In this document: one piece after another, positions 6,182 through 13,960 of the stretch
How positions within the stretch are numbered: the stretch's first letter is position 1
Layout of the letters: every line of letters starts with the position of its first letter
Assembly: GCA_964434735.1 (NCBI GenBank)
Contig: CAYSWK010000025.1
Location: forward strand, 1-15,131
Reading direction: 5' to 3'
Origin: CAYSWK01 sp964434735
GTDB lineage: Archaea; Micrarchaeota; Micrarchaeia; Anstonellales; Bilamarchaeaceae
Length of the DNA stretch: 15,131 nt
Program-made: the position numbers and the translations under genes
Notes under the pieces: model-generated
What the model was told of the DNA's origin: nothing
Seen by the model: the letters and a program-made list of their open reading frames with translations, nothing else
Database searches by the model: none

Positions 6182-8791
6182 ATGAAAGGACAGGCCTCGC
6201 TTGAGCAGCTTATCATTACTTCATTAGGAATAGGCCTTGTCGCAATCATGTTTTATTTTTTAATTAACCAGGCAACAGATAATATTCGTACTACTCAAGC
6301 ACGGGACGCAATTGCAAAAATTGCACGCACTTCCGATTATATCTATTCGCTTGGCCCCGGTTCAAAGGACCAAGTCGAAGTATTATTCCCTGAAGGAACC
6401 CAATTCGTAAACGTTACGGGAAATACTATTTGGCTTCGTGTTTCGCTCAGCAGCGGGGATGCGGACGTTTTTGCAAATACCCGTGCTCCGTTAATTGGCG
6501 TTGTGACTGAAGACCAAGGAAAGCAGCAAATTACTCTCGTTGCAACGGACAACGGAAAGGTTCGTTTTGGCGCAAGCGCACTTTCGTGCACTCCCTCTTC
6601 GATTACAAAAACTATCGCGCAAGGGGCATCGGCAAGCGATTCGATAACTATTTCTAATTCCGGTGATACTACTCTTACGAATGTTACTGCTTCCCTTTCA
6701 GGCAGTATTGCCTCCTTGACAAGCATTTCCAGTCCTCCGTCCGCATCTATTAATGCAAGTTCTTCAACTTCAGCAGGCCTTAATTTTTCCATTCCCCTTG
6801 CACAGACCCCTGGCACCTATACGGGAACGTTAACGGTAAGTGCAAGCAACGGTACTGAATGTAGTTCATCAATTATTGTTTCGGTTTCAAGTGGGGTTTC
6901 CCCCGATACTACGGGCCCTCTTGTGACTTCACTTTCCTCCTATCCTGCAGCGCCCAATTCAAGCAGCGTGGTAACTATTAACGCAACGGGTGACGATTCA
7001 ACAACGGGCAATAGCCTGATTGCAAGCTGTTCAGTAAGTCTTGATGGCGGTTCATACAATACAATGACTGTCGTTGATGGCACGTATGACGAAGTTGTTG
7101 AAGATACGACCTATTCCCTTGGTGCCCTTTCAGCAGGAACTCATAACGTAAGCGTTCGTTGTGCTGACTCTTCAACCAATACGGGCGCAGTTTCCAGCAT
7201 ATCAATTACCGTTACTGACGGTACGGGCCCGGTTATAACCGCGCTTTCTTACTATCCTGCAAGCCCAACGACCCTTTCAAACATTTCAATTAATGCAACC
7301 GGCGATGATTCGACAACGGGCAATAACGCAATTGCCATGTGTCAAATCAGCGTTGATTCAGGCGCATATTCCAACATGACTGCGGTGGATGGCACGTATA
7401 ATTCGGTAAGCGAAAGCGTAACAAAATCAATCGGGAATTTCACGGCAGGAATACACACTGCTTCAGTTCGTTGTATTGATTCTTTGGGCAATCTTGGAAC
7501 TGCAAACACAACTTCGTTCACTGTAATTGGGGTTGATACTACAGGCCCCATTACAACTTCTATTTCCTATGCTCCGTTAAGCCCAACGACCCTTTCAAAC
7601 ATTTCAATCAATGCAACGGGTGACGATACGACCACCGGCGCAAGTAACATTTCCATGTGTCAAATCAGCGTTGATTCAGGCGCATACACGAACATGACTG
7701 CCGTTGGAACGCTCTTTGGAACGTCTATAGTGCAGAATGTGACCTATTCAGTAGGTTCTCTCAGTGCAGGGTTGCATAATGCGTCGGTCCGTTGTATTGA
7801 TTCGGCAGGAAACACAGGGTCAGCAAATACCACTTCATTCACCGTAACAAGCGTAGATACGACCGGTCCAATCGTATTCAGCGCATCTCATACTCCTTCG
7901 CCAGCATATGCATCAAACTCCATTACCATCAATGCGCTTGCAAGCGACAATCAGACCGGAAACAATACGATTGCAAACTGTTCCATCAGCCTTGATGGCG
8001 GCGCATATGCTGCAATGTCTGCATCAGACGGGTTGTTCAACAGCATAACTGAAAACGCAACGTATTCGGCAGGAATTTTAAGCGTCGGTTCGCACACTGC
8101 TTCCTTGCGTTGTACTGATTCGCTTAACAACCTTGGAAACGTCACCAATTACACCTTCAGCGTCTTACCTCCTGTAACGCCTCGGGAAATTTTGTTCCTT
8201 ACTACAGGCGCATCACCAACTACCAATGAGCAGTACTGGATAACCTGGATAAGTACATTCAATTCAAGCATTGGGTTCAATTGGACTATGAGTACGATGA
8301 ACCTTCTTAACGTAACTAACGGCACTGCGAATGTTTCGAATTATCGTATTGTGGTGATGGCAGATTACCCGACAGGCAATAGCCCTCTTAACACCTTGCT
8401 TAACAGTTACCGTTCCTCATCCCATTATGTTGTTCTTCTTGGGCAAGGAATGCAAAGAGGTATTCCTGAAATGGGTGATGGAACAGGAAGTGCAACGAGT
8501 AATTCACGTGCAGACCTTAAGGTTCAGGCTTCACATTACACGACGACCGGGTTTACTGTGGGAACGGTGTACACCATTCTCAATGCAAGCAGTTCGATCT
8601 ATTACCATTCCTCGTTTACGGCAACAAATGTTGCGTCCATGGGCAATAATGATGGGAGGATTGTTATCGGCCAAGCAAGCCGGCTTATTACGTATGGCCC
8701 GACACGTCCGGACACCTTTAACGCAAACGGCACCATCATCGCCCGCAGGGTCATAGACTTCGCACTCAATAACTCCGTTGCGGGTGGGTAA
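6182..8791 (+). CDS. Large pilin-like surface protein: class III signal peptide, Ig-like repeats, C-terminal alpha/beta domain
   Basis: This 869-aa protein starts M-K-G followed by Q-A-S-L-E-Q-L, an exact QXSXEXL class III signal peptide, then a hydrophobic stretch to about residue 28. Cleavage after Gly3 by an EppA-like peptidase would give a pilin-like subunit. Residues 30-120 are a small globular part. Residues 130-235 are an Ig-like domain with one Cys pair. Four tandem repeats of 104-107 aa begin at residues about 242, 346, 452 and 559; each has D-x-T-G-P at its start and one Cys near the middle plus one in V-R-C-x-D-S or L-R-C-T-D-S, so one disulfide per repeat is likely. The final 200 residues (about 665-869) alternate predicted strands (E-I-L-F-L-T, Y-R-I-V-V-M-A-D-Y, Y-V-V-L-L-G-Q-G-M) in a Rossmann-like pattern of unknown function. 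Many N-x-S/T sequons suggest glycosylation. It is the first gene of the pilus operon and probably the exposed adhesive or structural subunit. Confidence 0.85.
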   Translation: MKGQASLEQLIITSLGIGLVAIMFYFLINQATDNIRTTQARDAIAKIARTSDYIYSLGPGSKDQVEVLFPEGTQFVNVTGNTIWLRVSLSSGDADVFANTRAPLIGVVTEDQGKQQITLVATDNGKVRFGASALSCTPSSITKTIAQGASASDSITISNSGDTTLTNVTASLSGSIASLTSISSPPSASINASSSTSAGLNFSIPLAQTPGTYTGTLTVSASNGTECSSSIIVSVSSGVSPDTTGPLVTSLSSYPAAPNSSSVVTINATGDDSTTGNSLIASCSVSLDGGSYNTMTVVDGTYDEVVEDTTYSLGALSAGTHNVSVRCADSSTNTGAVSSISITVTDGTGPVITALSYYPASPTTLSNISINATGDDSTTGNNAIAMCQISVDSGAYSNMTAVDGTYNSVSESVTKSIGNFTAGIHTASVRCIDSLGNLGTANTTSFTVIGVDTTGPITTSISYAPLSPTTLSNISINATGDDTTTGASNISMCQISVDSGAYTNMTAVGTLFGTSIVQNVTYSVGSLSAGLHNASVRCIDSAGNTGSANTTSFTVTSVDTTGPIVFSASHTPSPAYASNSITINALASDNQTGNNTIANCSISLDGGAYAAMSASDGLFNSITENATYSAGILSVGSHTASLRCTDSLNNLGNVTNYTFSVLPPVTPREILFLTTGASPTTNEQYWITWISTFNSSIGFNWTMSTMNLLNVTNGTANVSNYRIVVMADYPTGNSPLNTLLNSYRSSSHYVVLLGQGMQRGIPEMGDGTGSATSNSRADLKVQASHYTTTGFTVGTVYTILNASSSIYYHSSFTATNVASMGNNDGRIVIGQASRLITYGPTRPDTFNANGTIIARRVIDFALNNSVAGG
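6905..8168 (+). repeat. Four tandem in-frame repeats of about 315 bp (Ig-like domains)
   Basis: Units start at 6905, 7217, 7535 and 7856 (periods 312, 318 and 321 bp). Units 2 and 3 are closest: they share identical runs of 30 bases (7261-7290 with 7579-7608) and 34 bases (7335-7368 with 7653-7686). Units 1 and 4 are more diverged. Confidence 0.9.
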
Positions 8792-9205
8792 ATGAAGGCG
8801 CAGGTGGCACTTGAGTTTCTCATGTTCATCGGCATTTCCCTTCTTCTTTTTACCATCATCCTTATCGTTTATTTTGACAACTCAGCACAAGCATTCAAGG
8901 TTCGTGAATCGCTTGAAGCCCAAAGGCTTTGCATGGAAGTTGCTTCAACCATAAGCTCCTTTTCCGCGATGGGAGGATCCAATTCCTCTTATTCGCTTAA
9001 CCTTACGGAGAATCCAGGTTTTGAAAATCATACTATATACATTGTTTCGAATTCCTCACGTGTGCGGGTAGATTATCTGACTTCAGGGATGAGTTGTGCA
9101 CTGAGGATAAAAAATATCACAAACACGAGCGGCAGTACGCTTTTTGTGTTGCAAAGAAATGCAACGCTTTTCAATAACAACGGGGTGATAATGGTTGTCC
9201 AATAG
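8792..9205 (+). CDS. Small pilin-like protein with class III signal peptide
   Basis: This 137-aa protein begins at ATG 8792, directly after the previous stop (TAA-ATG), with GGGTGGG just before as a possible ribosome binding site. The N-terminus M-K-A then Q-V-A-L-E-F-L fits the class III prepilin site, with Ala where Ser is usual and Glu at +5 kept. A hydrophobic helix runs to about residue 28. The rest is a small extracellular domain with several N-x-S/T sequons and two Cys (L-C-M-E-V and M-S-C-A-L) that could pair. Family knowledge: such proteins are assembled by the ATPase and platform proteins encoded downstream. It may be the major pilin because its signal is intact and the domain is minimal, but that is inference. 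Confidence 0.85.
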   Translation: MKAQVALEFLMFIGISLLLFTIILIVYFDNSAQAFKVRESLEAQRLCMEVASTISSFSAMGGSNSSYSLNLTENPGFENHTIYIVSNSSRVRVDYLTSGMSCALRIKNITNTSGSTLFVLQRNATLFNNNGVIMVVQ

Positions 9206-9677
9206 TCGTACGTTTAAAGCACAGGCAAATTCGCCTGATTTCATGATCTCGATCATTCTTTTCACTATTATGCTCATTTTCATCATTGACGCATGGGACA
9301 ACAATAACACTAATATCGCTGAAAAACAGCTTACAAGCAGGATGGAAAGCGAGGCAATAACCATTTTAGAAACGTTTCTTAAAAGCAAAGGAATTCCTGA
9401 AAATTGGAATTCAACAACTGTGCAAACGGTTGGGCTTGTCACTTCACAAAATGAGTTGAGCGCCTCGAGGCTTCTTAATTTTACCAGCATGAGTTATGCG
9501 GATGCAAAAACCGCACTTAAAGTTGATTATGAATTTTATTTTTATGTAGAGGATATGGATGGGAACAGGTTGTATGCGCAAGGAAATTCGAGCATCGGCA
9601 ACAAGGCGGTATCGCTTACGAGATTTGCCGTGCTTAATACTTCCCGCGTTCAGGTGAGGATGATTGTCCATGGCTAA
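9195..9677 (+). CDS. Pilin-like protein with divergent signal sequence
   Basis: This 160-aa protein is called from TTG 9195. An in-frame stop lies at 9189-9191 and the next ATG (9243) would remove the K-A-Q-A-N-S-P-D-F stretch that resembles a prepilin cleavage region. GGGGTGAT at 9182-9189 is a suitably placed ribosome binding site. It overlaps the previous gene by 11 nt. A hydrophobic helix (F-M-I-S-I-I-L-F-T-I-M-L-I-F-I-I, residues 16-31) follows, then an extracellular domain of about 125 residues with sequons and no Cys. Asp at +6 instead of Glu at +5 makes the class III site non-canonical, so it is likely a minor pilin. No known family was recognised for the soluble part. Confidence 0.75.
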   Translation: MSNSRTFKAQANSPDFMISIILFTIMLIFIIDAWDNNNTNIAEKQLTSRMESEAITILETFLKSKGIPENWNSTTVQTVGLVTSQNELSASRLLNFTSMSYADAKTALKVDYEFYFYVEDMDGNRLYAQGNSSIGNKAVSLTRFAVLNTSRVQVRMIVHG

Positions 9678-10092
9678 AGGATTCTACTTCTCCCTTGATG
9701 CTGCGCTTGCAATTGCGCTTCTTGCGCTGTTTCTTGTTTCCTATTCATTTTTGTCATCGCAGATTTCAAACGACACTTCGACGCAGCTTGTGCTTAAAAA
9801 ACAGGCAAACGACCTGCTGATTGTTCTTGATAAGACGGGCGAATTGGATACGTTGAATTCAACGCTGCTTGAGATAGCGATCAATGAAACGGTTCCTGCA
9901 TCCGTTAATTGGAGCCTTGAAATAGCGTATTACTCCTATTCCGGCGGGTTTTCCTCTCAAGGTACGGTTACGGCCGGAAGCAGCGGGTATCCCAATATGA
10001 CCACGATCGTTTCCGGAAGACGTGAATTTGTTATAACGAACGGCACAGGTCCCTTCTATGGGGTTGCGAGGTTGTGGGTATGGCAAAAATAA
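9670..10092 (+). CDS. Minor pilin-like protein
   Basis: This is a 140-aa protein. ATG 9670 is preferred over TTG 9664, because the ribosome binding site GGTGAGGA (9653-9660) is 9 nt from ATG but only 3 nt from TTG. The N-terminus M-A-K-G followed by F-Y-F-S-L-D-A-A-L-A-I-A-L-L is prepilin-like: a Lys-Gly cleavage context, then a hydrophobic helix with an acidic residue near +6. The soluble part is a small domain with several N-x-S/T sequons and no Cys. It overlaps the previous gene by 8 nt. Role as a minor pilin, or as part of a tip or initiation complex, is inferred from context. Confidence 0.75.
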   Translation: MAKGFYFSLDAALAIALLALFLVSYSFLSSQISNDTSTQLVLKKQANDLLIVLDKTGELDTLNSTLLEIAINETVPASVNWSLEIAYYSYSGGFSSQGTVTAGSSGYPNMTTIVSGRREFVITNGTGPFYGVARLWVWQK

Positions 10093-10910
10093 AAGGATTT
10101 GTCCTAACAGTATCAATTTTTCTGCTTGCAAGCATACTTCTCTACTTGGTAGGCGTATTATCTTCTTATTCAAACGCAATGCAAATGGCTGATGGGCGCC
10201 TTGCCGTTCTTGAAACGGTTAATGCAGAATCCGATGCGGCCGCATTCGGCATGAGATCTCTTTTCTTTTTGAATGCCGTAAATATTACTCAAAACGGCAC
10301 TAACGTCACGTTTTCGCAATCCCTTCCCATTCCTTCTTCCTATTCGTCCAATGTTTCCGCATTTGCCTTGTTTATTGATGGGTACGGTTTTCATAATACC
10401 TCGATACGAACTTCAGAAGCAAGCATTCCAACCCTCTATATTGACCCCAATGACATGGTCGTGAATTATTCAAGTACTCGTATGGAAATCCGTGCACAAA
10501 ATTCTTCGGCAAGTTCCCAGCGTATCCAGGCATATTTCTTTTCAATTGTTCTCAATGCAAGCAAGCCGACCGTTAGTTGGTCTCCGCTCAATACGCTTTT
10601 GGCATCAAATCCAAATGCCATGTTAGTAGTCATCAATGTTACGGGGACTAATGGCCAAACTGATACTTCCCAATATCTTGACAAGTACGCAATAAGTACG
10701 TTGAACTTAAGCAACGGGACTAATTATCAAATAACTCTCAATTTTTCCTCCCCCGCCTCGGTAGATATTACGTATCCTTTACCGATGGCCCTTAATGCGA
10801 CATTCCAATTCAGCAATCCGGTTTCCGTCGAACTCGGGCGAAACATTATTAATACTACTCAGGGTAGTGAAGTCAAGAAAATAACCTCGGTGTATGTGCT
10901 TGAAAATTAG
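10080..10910 (+). CDS. Pilin-like / membrane-anchored surface protein
   Basis: This is a 276-aa protein. ATG 10080 is preferred over GTG 10074 because GAGGT (10068-10072) is 7 nt from ATG. It overlaps the previous gene by 13 nt. The N-terminus M-A-K-I-K-G-F-V-L-T-V-S-I-F-L-L-A-S-I-L-L-Y-L-V-G (shown in one-letter steps) has a Lys-Gly before a hydrophobic helix but no acidic residue at +5, so it may be either a divergent prepilin or a simple membrane anchor. The remaining 245 residues are extracellular by composition: rich in Asn, Ser and Thr, many sequons, beta-strand prone, no Cys. I do not recognise a family. Position just before the regulator and assembly genes suggests an accessory structural role. 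Confidence 0.7.
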   Translation: MAKIKGFVLTVSIFLLASILLYLVGVLSSYSNAMQMADGRLAVLETVNAESDAAAFGMRSLFFLNAVNITQNGTNVTFSQSLPIPSSYSSNVSAFALFIDGYGFHNTSIRTSEASIPTLYIDPNDMVVNYSSTRMEIRAQNSSASSQRIQAYFFSIVLNASKPTVSWSPLNTLLASNPNAMLVVINVTGTNGQTDTSQYLDKYAISTLNLSNGTNYQITLNFSSPASVDITYPLPMALNATFQFSNPVSVELGRNIINTTQGSEVKKITSVYVLEN

Positions 10911-11568
10911 CGATCTTATGCGCAAGGAATTCATTTCGTTTCAGGCTGATGATACGGTAGAAACTATTACGAGGGTGTTTGCAAAAGAACATATCACTTC
11001 GGCACCGGTTTTTGATAAGACGGAGTACTTAGGAGTGGTAAGCGAATTAGGCATCGTTTCCTATTTTACTCCTAAAAAATTCCTTTTTCTTTGGCAAAAG
11101 AATAAGCCGACCCCCATTGAGACGATAAAGAAGGTTACGGCTGCAATGCTTGCCCAAAAATCCCACGTATCGCTTAATGCAAGCCAGGACGTTGCGGATT
11201 GCTTGAAGGCCATTGCAGCGCGGCCCTATTGCCTTCCCGTTTTTGAGAAGGGAAAGGTCGTCGGCATTATTCGTGATGAGGATCTTGTTAACTTTTTCCT
11301 TAAGGAGTTTGCAAAAGGCAACGTTGCGGAAATTCGTGATTCGTTAGGAGACTCACAACCTGAATTGGGGACCGAGATGGATAAAATTCTTGAAATTGTT
11401 AAAAAAGAAGGAAGCATATCTTGTCAAAAACTTTCAAAACAGCTTAACATTTCAGTGAAGACAACGGAAAAGCTTTGCGAACGTTTGCAAAATCACCATC
11501 TTATCAGAATGGATTATTCCTTCTTACGAGGGGCAATAGCAAGGAGGCTTGAGCATGAAAGAAAATGA
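10894..11568 (+). CDS. CBS-pair / winged-helix regulatory protein
   Basis: This 224-aa soluble protein has two CBS motifs (residues about 5-60 and 81-138), each ending in V-V-G-I-I-R-D-E-D-L or the equivalent L-G-V-V-S-E-L-G-I. A C-terminal winged-helix DNA-binding domain follows (about 161-214, with I-S-C-Q-K-L-S-K-Q-L-N-I-S as helix-turn-helix). CBS pairs bind adenine nucleotides or S-adenosylmethionine, so this is probably a ligand-sensing transcription regulator. ATG 10894 overlaps the previous gene by 17 nt; TTG 10900, giving M-K-I-S-D-L-M, is a realistic alternative because many CBS proteins begin that way. Being inside the pilus operon it may control it, and the palindromes at 6160-6180 are a candidate target; both points are inference. 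Confidence 0.85.
   Translation: MCLKISDLMRKEFISFQADDTVETITRVFAKEHITSAPVFDKTEYLGVVSELGIVSYFTPKKFLFLWQKNKPTPIETIKKVTAAMLAQKSHVSLNASQDVADCLKAIAARPYCLPVFEKGKVVGIIRDEDLVNFFLKEFAKGNVAEIRDSLGDSQPELGTEMDKILEIVKKEGSISCQKLSKQLNISVKTTEKLCERLQNHHLIRMDYSFLRGAIARRLEHERK
11541..11547 (+). promoter_or_regulatory. Ribosome binding site of the secretion ATPase
   Basis: AAGGAGG is 7 nt from ATG 11555 but only 1 nt from TTG 11549, so it decides for the ATG start. Confidence 0.75.
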
Positions 11569-13042
11569 GCGAATCCTGGAAACCTATGACGTGCAGGACG
11601 GCACCCTTGTTGCCAAAGTGAAGATACTTAAAAAACAAGACGAGCACATTAAGTCTTACTCAATTGAAATTCCTACAATTAAGGAAGCGACTGCGGCATT
11701 TGTTGAGGATATGAAGGCAGAGCTTTTGAAAAAAGTGACCATCTCAAGCCAGGAAGCTCTTAATCTTAAGATGGCAGAAGAGCTCAAAACCAAATTCCAG
11801 GAAATGAGCAAAAAAATGATTCGGGAGAACGTCCCTCATATTTCTGATCCCGAAGTTGACTTTATTGCGCGACACGTTGTGCAGCAGATGCTTGGCTTGG
11901 GTGACATTGAATTCCTTTTGAAGGATGAAGGAATCGAAGAAATCTGCATTAATGGCGCGACCCAGCCCGTATGGGTGTACCATAAGAAGTACGGTTGGCT
12001 TCGGTCAAATCTTATCATCAATACGGAAGCACAGATTTGGAATTATTCAAGCACTATTGCACGTGGAATTGGAAGGCAAATAAATACGCTTTCGCCCCTT
12101 CTTGATGCGTACCTTTCAACAGGTGACCGTGTCAATGCGACCCTTAGTCCTATTTCATATTTTGGAAATACTATTACTATCAGAAAATTTGCACGAAAGC
12201 CCTGGACCATAACTGATTACATTAAACTTAAAACCATTTCAAGCGAAGTTGCCGCTCTTATTTGGCTTGCCGTTCAGTATGAAACAAACATCCTTGTTTC
12301 AGGGGGTACGGGCGCAGGCAAAACCAGTTTGCTTAATGTTTTTGCCATGTTCATCCCGCAGAATCAACGTGTTGCAAGCATCGAGCAAACTCGTGAAATT
12401 ACGTTGCCTTCCTATCTGCAGTGGGTGCCTCTTATCGTACGTGAAGCAACGAGTGAAGGCACCGGAAAGGTGTCGATGCTTGACTTGATGCTTAATTCCC
12501 TTCGTATGCGTCCTGACCGCATTATTGTCGGTGAAGTCCGCCGTGAGGAGGAAGCGCAAGTGCTTTTCGAGGCAATGCATACTGGGCATTCGGTGTATGC
12601 AACCCTTCATGCGGAAACGGTCGATGAAACGGTACGGCGTCTTGTCAATGCACCCATCAATATCGCTCCCGTTATGATGGAATCCTTGCATCTTATTGTT
12701 GCAATGTACCGGGACAGGAGGAACAATATCAGGCGTGTTCTTGAAGTTGGGGAAATTGTACCTACTGAACGCGAAGGGGTTACCCAACGCATTATCTATA
12801 AATGGCGGCCGTACAAGGATGTCCTTGCGCCGGCAGATTCAAGCGTTAGGCTTTTGGAAGTGCTTAGGACCTATACGAATATGACCGATGCAGACATTAA
12901 GAAGGACCTTAAGGAGAAAGAGGAAATTCTTGATTGGCTTGTAAAAAATAACTGCAATTCCGTTGAAAAGGTAGGGGAAGTTATTTCAGCATATTATGAC
13001 GACCCGCAAGAGGTCATTAAGATGGTTCGCGCCAAAAAGTGA
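11555..13042 (+). CDS. Type II/IV secretion system ATPase (archaeal pilus/Tad type, VirB11-ArlI-TadA superfamily)
   Basis: This 495-aa cytosolic ATPase powers assembly of pilin-like subunits. The N-terminal 110 residues are a lineage-variable domain. The linker domain has D-I-E-F-L-L-K-D-E-G-I-E-E-I-C-I-N-G. The motor domain contains Walker A G-G-T-G-A-G-K-T-S (about residue 249), a degenerate Walker B with catalytic Glu in R-I-I-V-G-E-V-R (about 321-328), and a His box H-T-G-H-S-V-Y-A-T-L-H-A-E-T (about 342-355). All are intact, so the protein should be active. It overlaps the regulator by 14 nt. Two platform proteins follow, which is the usual ATPase-platform order in archaeal pilus clusters. 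It is closer in plan to archaeal pilus/Tad ATPases than to the archaellum motor, since no other archaellum genes are present. Confidence 0.94.
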   Translation: MKENERILETYDVQDGTLVAKVKILKKQDEHIKSYSIEIPTIKEATAAFVEDMKAELLKKVTISSQEALNLKMAEELKTKFQEMSKKMIRENVPHISDPEVDFIARHVVQQMLGLGDIEFLLKDEGIEEICINGATQPVWVYHKKYGWLRSNLIINTEAQIWNYSSTIARGIGRQINTLSPLLDAYLSTGDRVNATLSPISYFGNTITIRKFARKPWTITDYIKLKTISSEVAALIWLAVQYETNILVSGGTGAGKTSLLNVFAMFIPQNQRVASIEQTREITLPSYLQWVPLIVREATSEGTGKVSMLDLMLNSLRMRPDRIIVGEVRREEEAQVLFEAMHTGHSVYATLHAETVDETVRRLVNAPINIAPVMMESLHLIVAMYRDRRNNIRRVLEVGEIVPTEREGVTQRIIYKWRPYKDVLAPADSSVRLLEVLRTYTNMTDADIKKDLKEKEEILDWLVKNNCNSVEKVGEVISAYYDDPQEVIKMVRAKK

Positions 13043-13048
13043 TCCGTG

Positions 13049-13960
13049 ATGATTTCAAGCATCCCGTTCATGCCTTTTCCGTATAAAAGCGCACAAAAAC
13101 TTATTCATGGGTTTTATCCTCTTGCATCCCTTTTTATAAAATTTTCCCCTGCACTTGATCTTGAACTTAAGGAGGCGGGCAGCGAGCTTGATGCCAAGGA
13201 GTATATGAGCGGGGCTTTGCTTTCGTTTACGTTCTATTTTTTCGTGGTTTTGTCCATATTTGTTATGTACGGTTATCGAAACAGCCTTTTAGCCGATGCA
13301 GGAATCCGTATTTTCATGGTTGGTTTTTCATTTCTTATTGCGGCGTATGTATTTTCGTACATTCTTGTTGTTCCCAAATGGCTTGTTAGCAAGAAAAGGC
13401 AGGAACTTGAAGCAAACCTTTTGTTTGCAGCACGGCATTTGATGGTGCAGACCAACGCAGGTGTTCCTCTTTTTGACGCGATTGTTTCATTGAGCGAAGA
13501 ATATGCGGATGATAAACTTAATTACGGTCAGATAAGCAAGGAATTCAAAAAAATTGTCAAGGAAATTCGCGGCGGCAAGGAGCTTACTACCGCCCTTGAG
13601 GAAAGCACCATGCGAAACCCTTCGCCCTATTATAGGCGAGTAGTTTGGCAGCTTGCAAACGCAAACAAGTCAGGGGCAAACATCGGAACGGTGCTTAAAG
13701 ACGTTGTTGAATTTCTTTCAAGTGAGCAGATGATTATGATCCGTAATTATGGATCGCAGCTTAACCCCCTTGCGCTCTTTTACATGCTTACGACGATTAT
13801 CGCCCCCACTATGGGCCTTATTTTCCTTGCAATCGCTTCTTCGCTTGCGGATCTTCAAGTTGGTGAAGCGGTGTTTGGAGTTATTTTAGTGGTGCTGGTG
13901 GTAATTCAAATCACCTTTATTGGGCTTATTAAAAGCAGAAGGCCCGTGGTGGCACTATGA
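13049..13960 (+). CDS. Pilus assembly platform membrane protein 1 (ArlJ/TadC, T2SSF domain)
   Basis: This 303-aa inner-membrane protein is the likely contact of the ATPase. Two hydrophobic segments (about residues 54-74 and 85-110) are followed by a cytosolic T2SSF helical domain (about 120-230). That domain includes A-R-H-L-M-V-Q-T-N-A-G-V-P-L-F-D-A, the G-G-K-E-L-T-T-A-L-E motif and S-G-A-N-I-G-T-V-L-K-D-V. Two further membrane helices end the protein. ATG 13049 is used; GTG 13046 immediately before is also possible. It begins 6 nt after the ATPase stop. A two-gene platform, rather than one large protein, resembles the TadB/TadC arrangement. Confidence 0.9.
   Translation: MISSIPFMPFPYKSAQKLIHGFYPLASLFIKFSPALDLELKEAGSELDAKEYMSGALLSFTFYFFVVLSIFVMYGYRNSLLADAGIRIFMVGFSFLIAAYVFSYILVVPKWLVSKKRQELEANLLFAARHLMVQTNAGVPLFDAIVSLSEEYADDKLNYGQISKEFKKIVKEIRGGKELTTALEESTMRNPSPYYRRVVWQLANANKSGANIGTVLKDVVEFLSSEQMIMIRNYGSQLNPLALFYMLTTIIAPTMGLIFLAIASSLADLQVGEAVFGVILVVLVVIQITFIGLIKSRRPVVAL

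Noticed and set aside
6343..6816. Minus-strand open frame of 157 codons
   Set aside because: It is opposite the signal-bearing pilin-like gene; no initiation signals and no recognisable domain.
6905..8168. Repeat array as CRISPR or mobile element
   Set aside because: Units of about 315 bp stay in frame, carry conserved Cys and Asp residues and have no unique spacers or terminal inverted repeats.
9664..9669. TTG 9664 as start of the minor pilin gene
   Set aside because: The ribosome binding site is too close (3 nt) to TTG and well placed for ATG 9670, although TTGTCC also begins the preceding gene.
12299..12787. Minus-strand open frame of 162 codons
   Set aside because: It lies antisense within the Walker A to His box region of the ATPase, which is strongly conserved; the product is His/Arg/Cys-rich nonsense.
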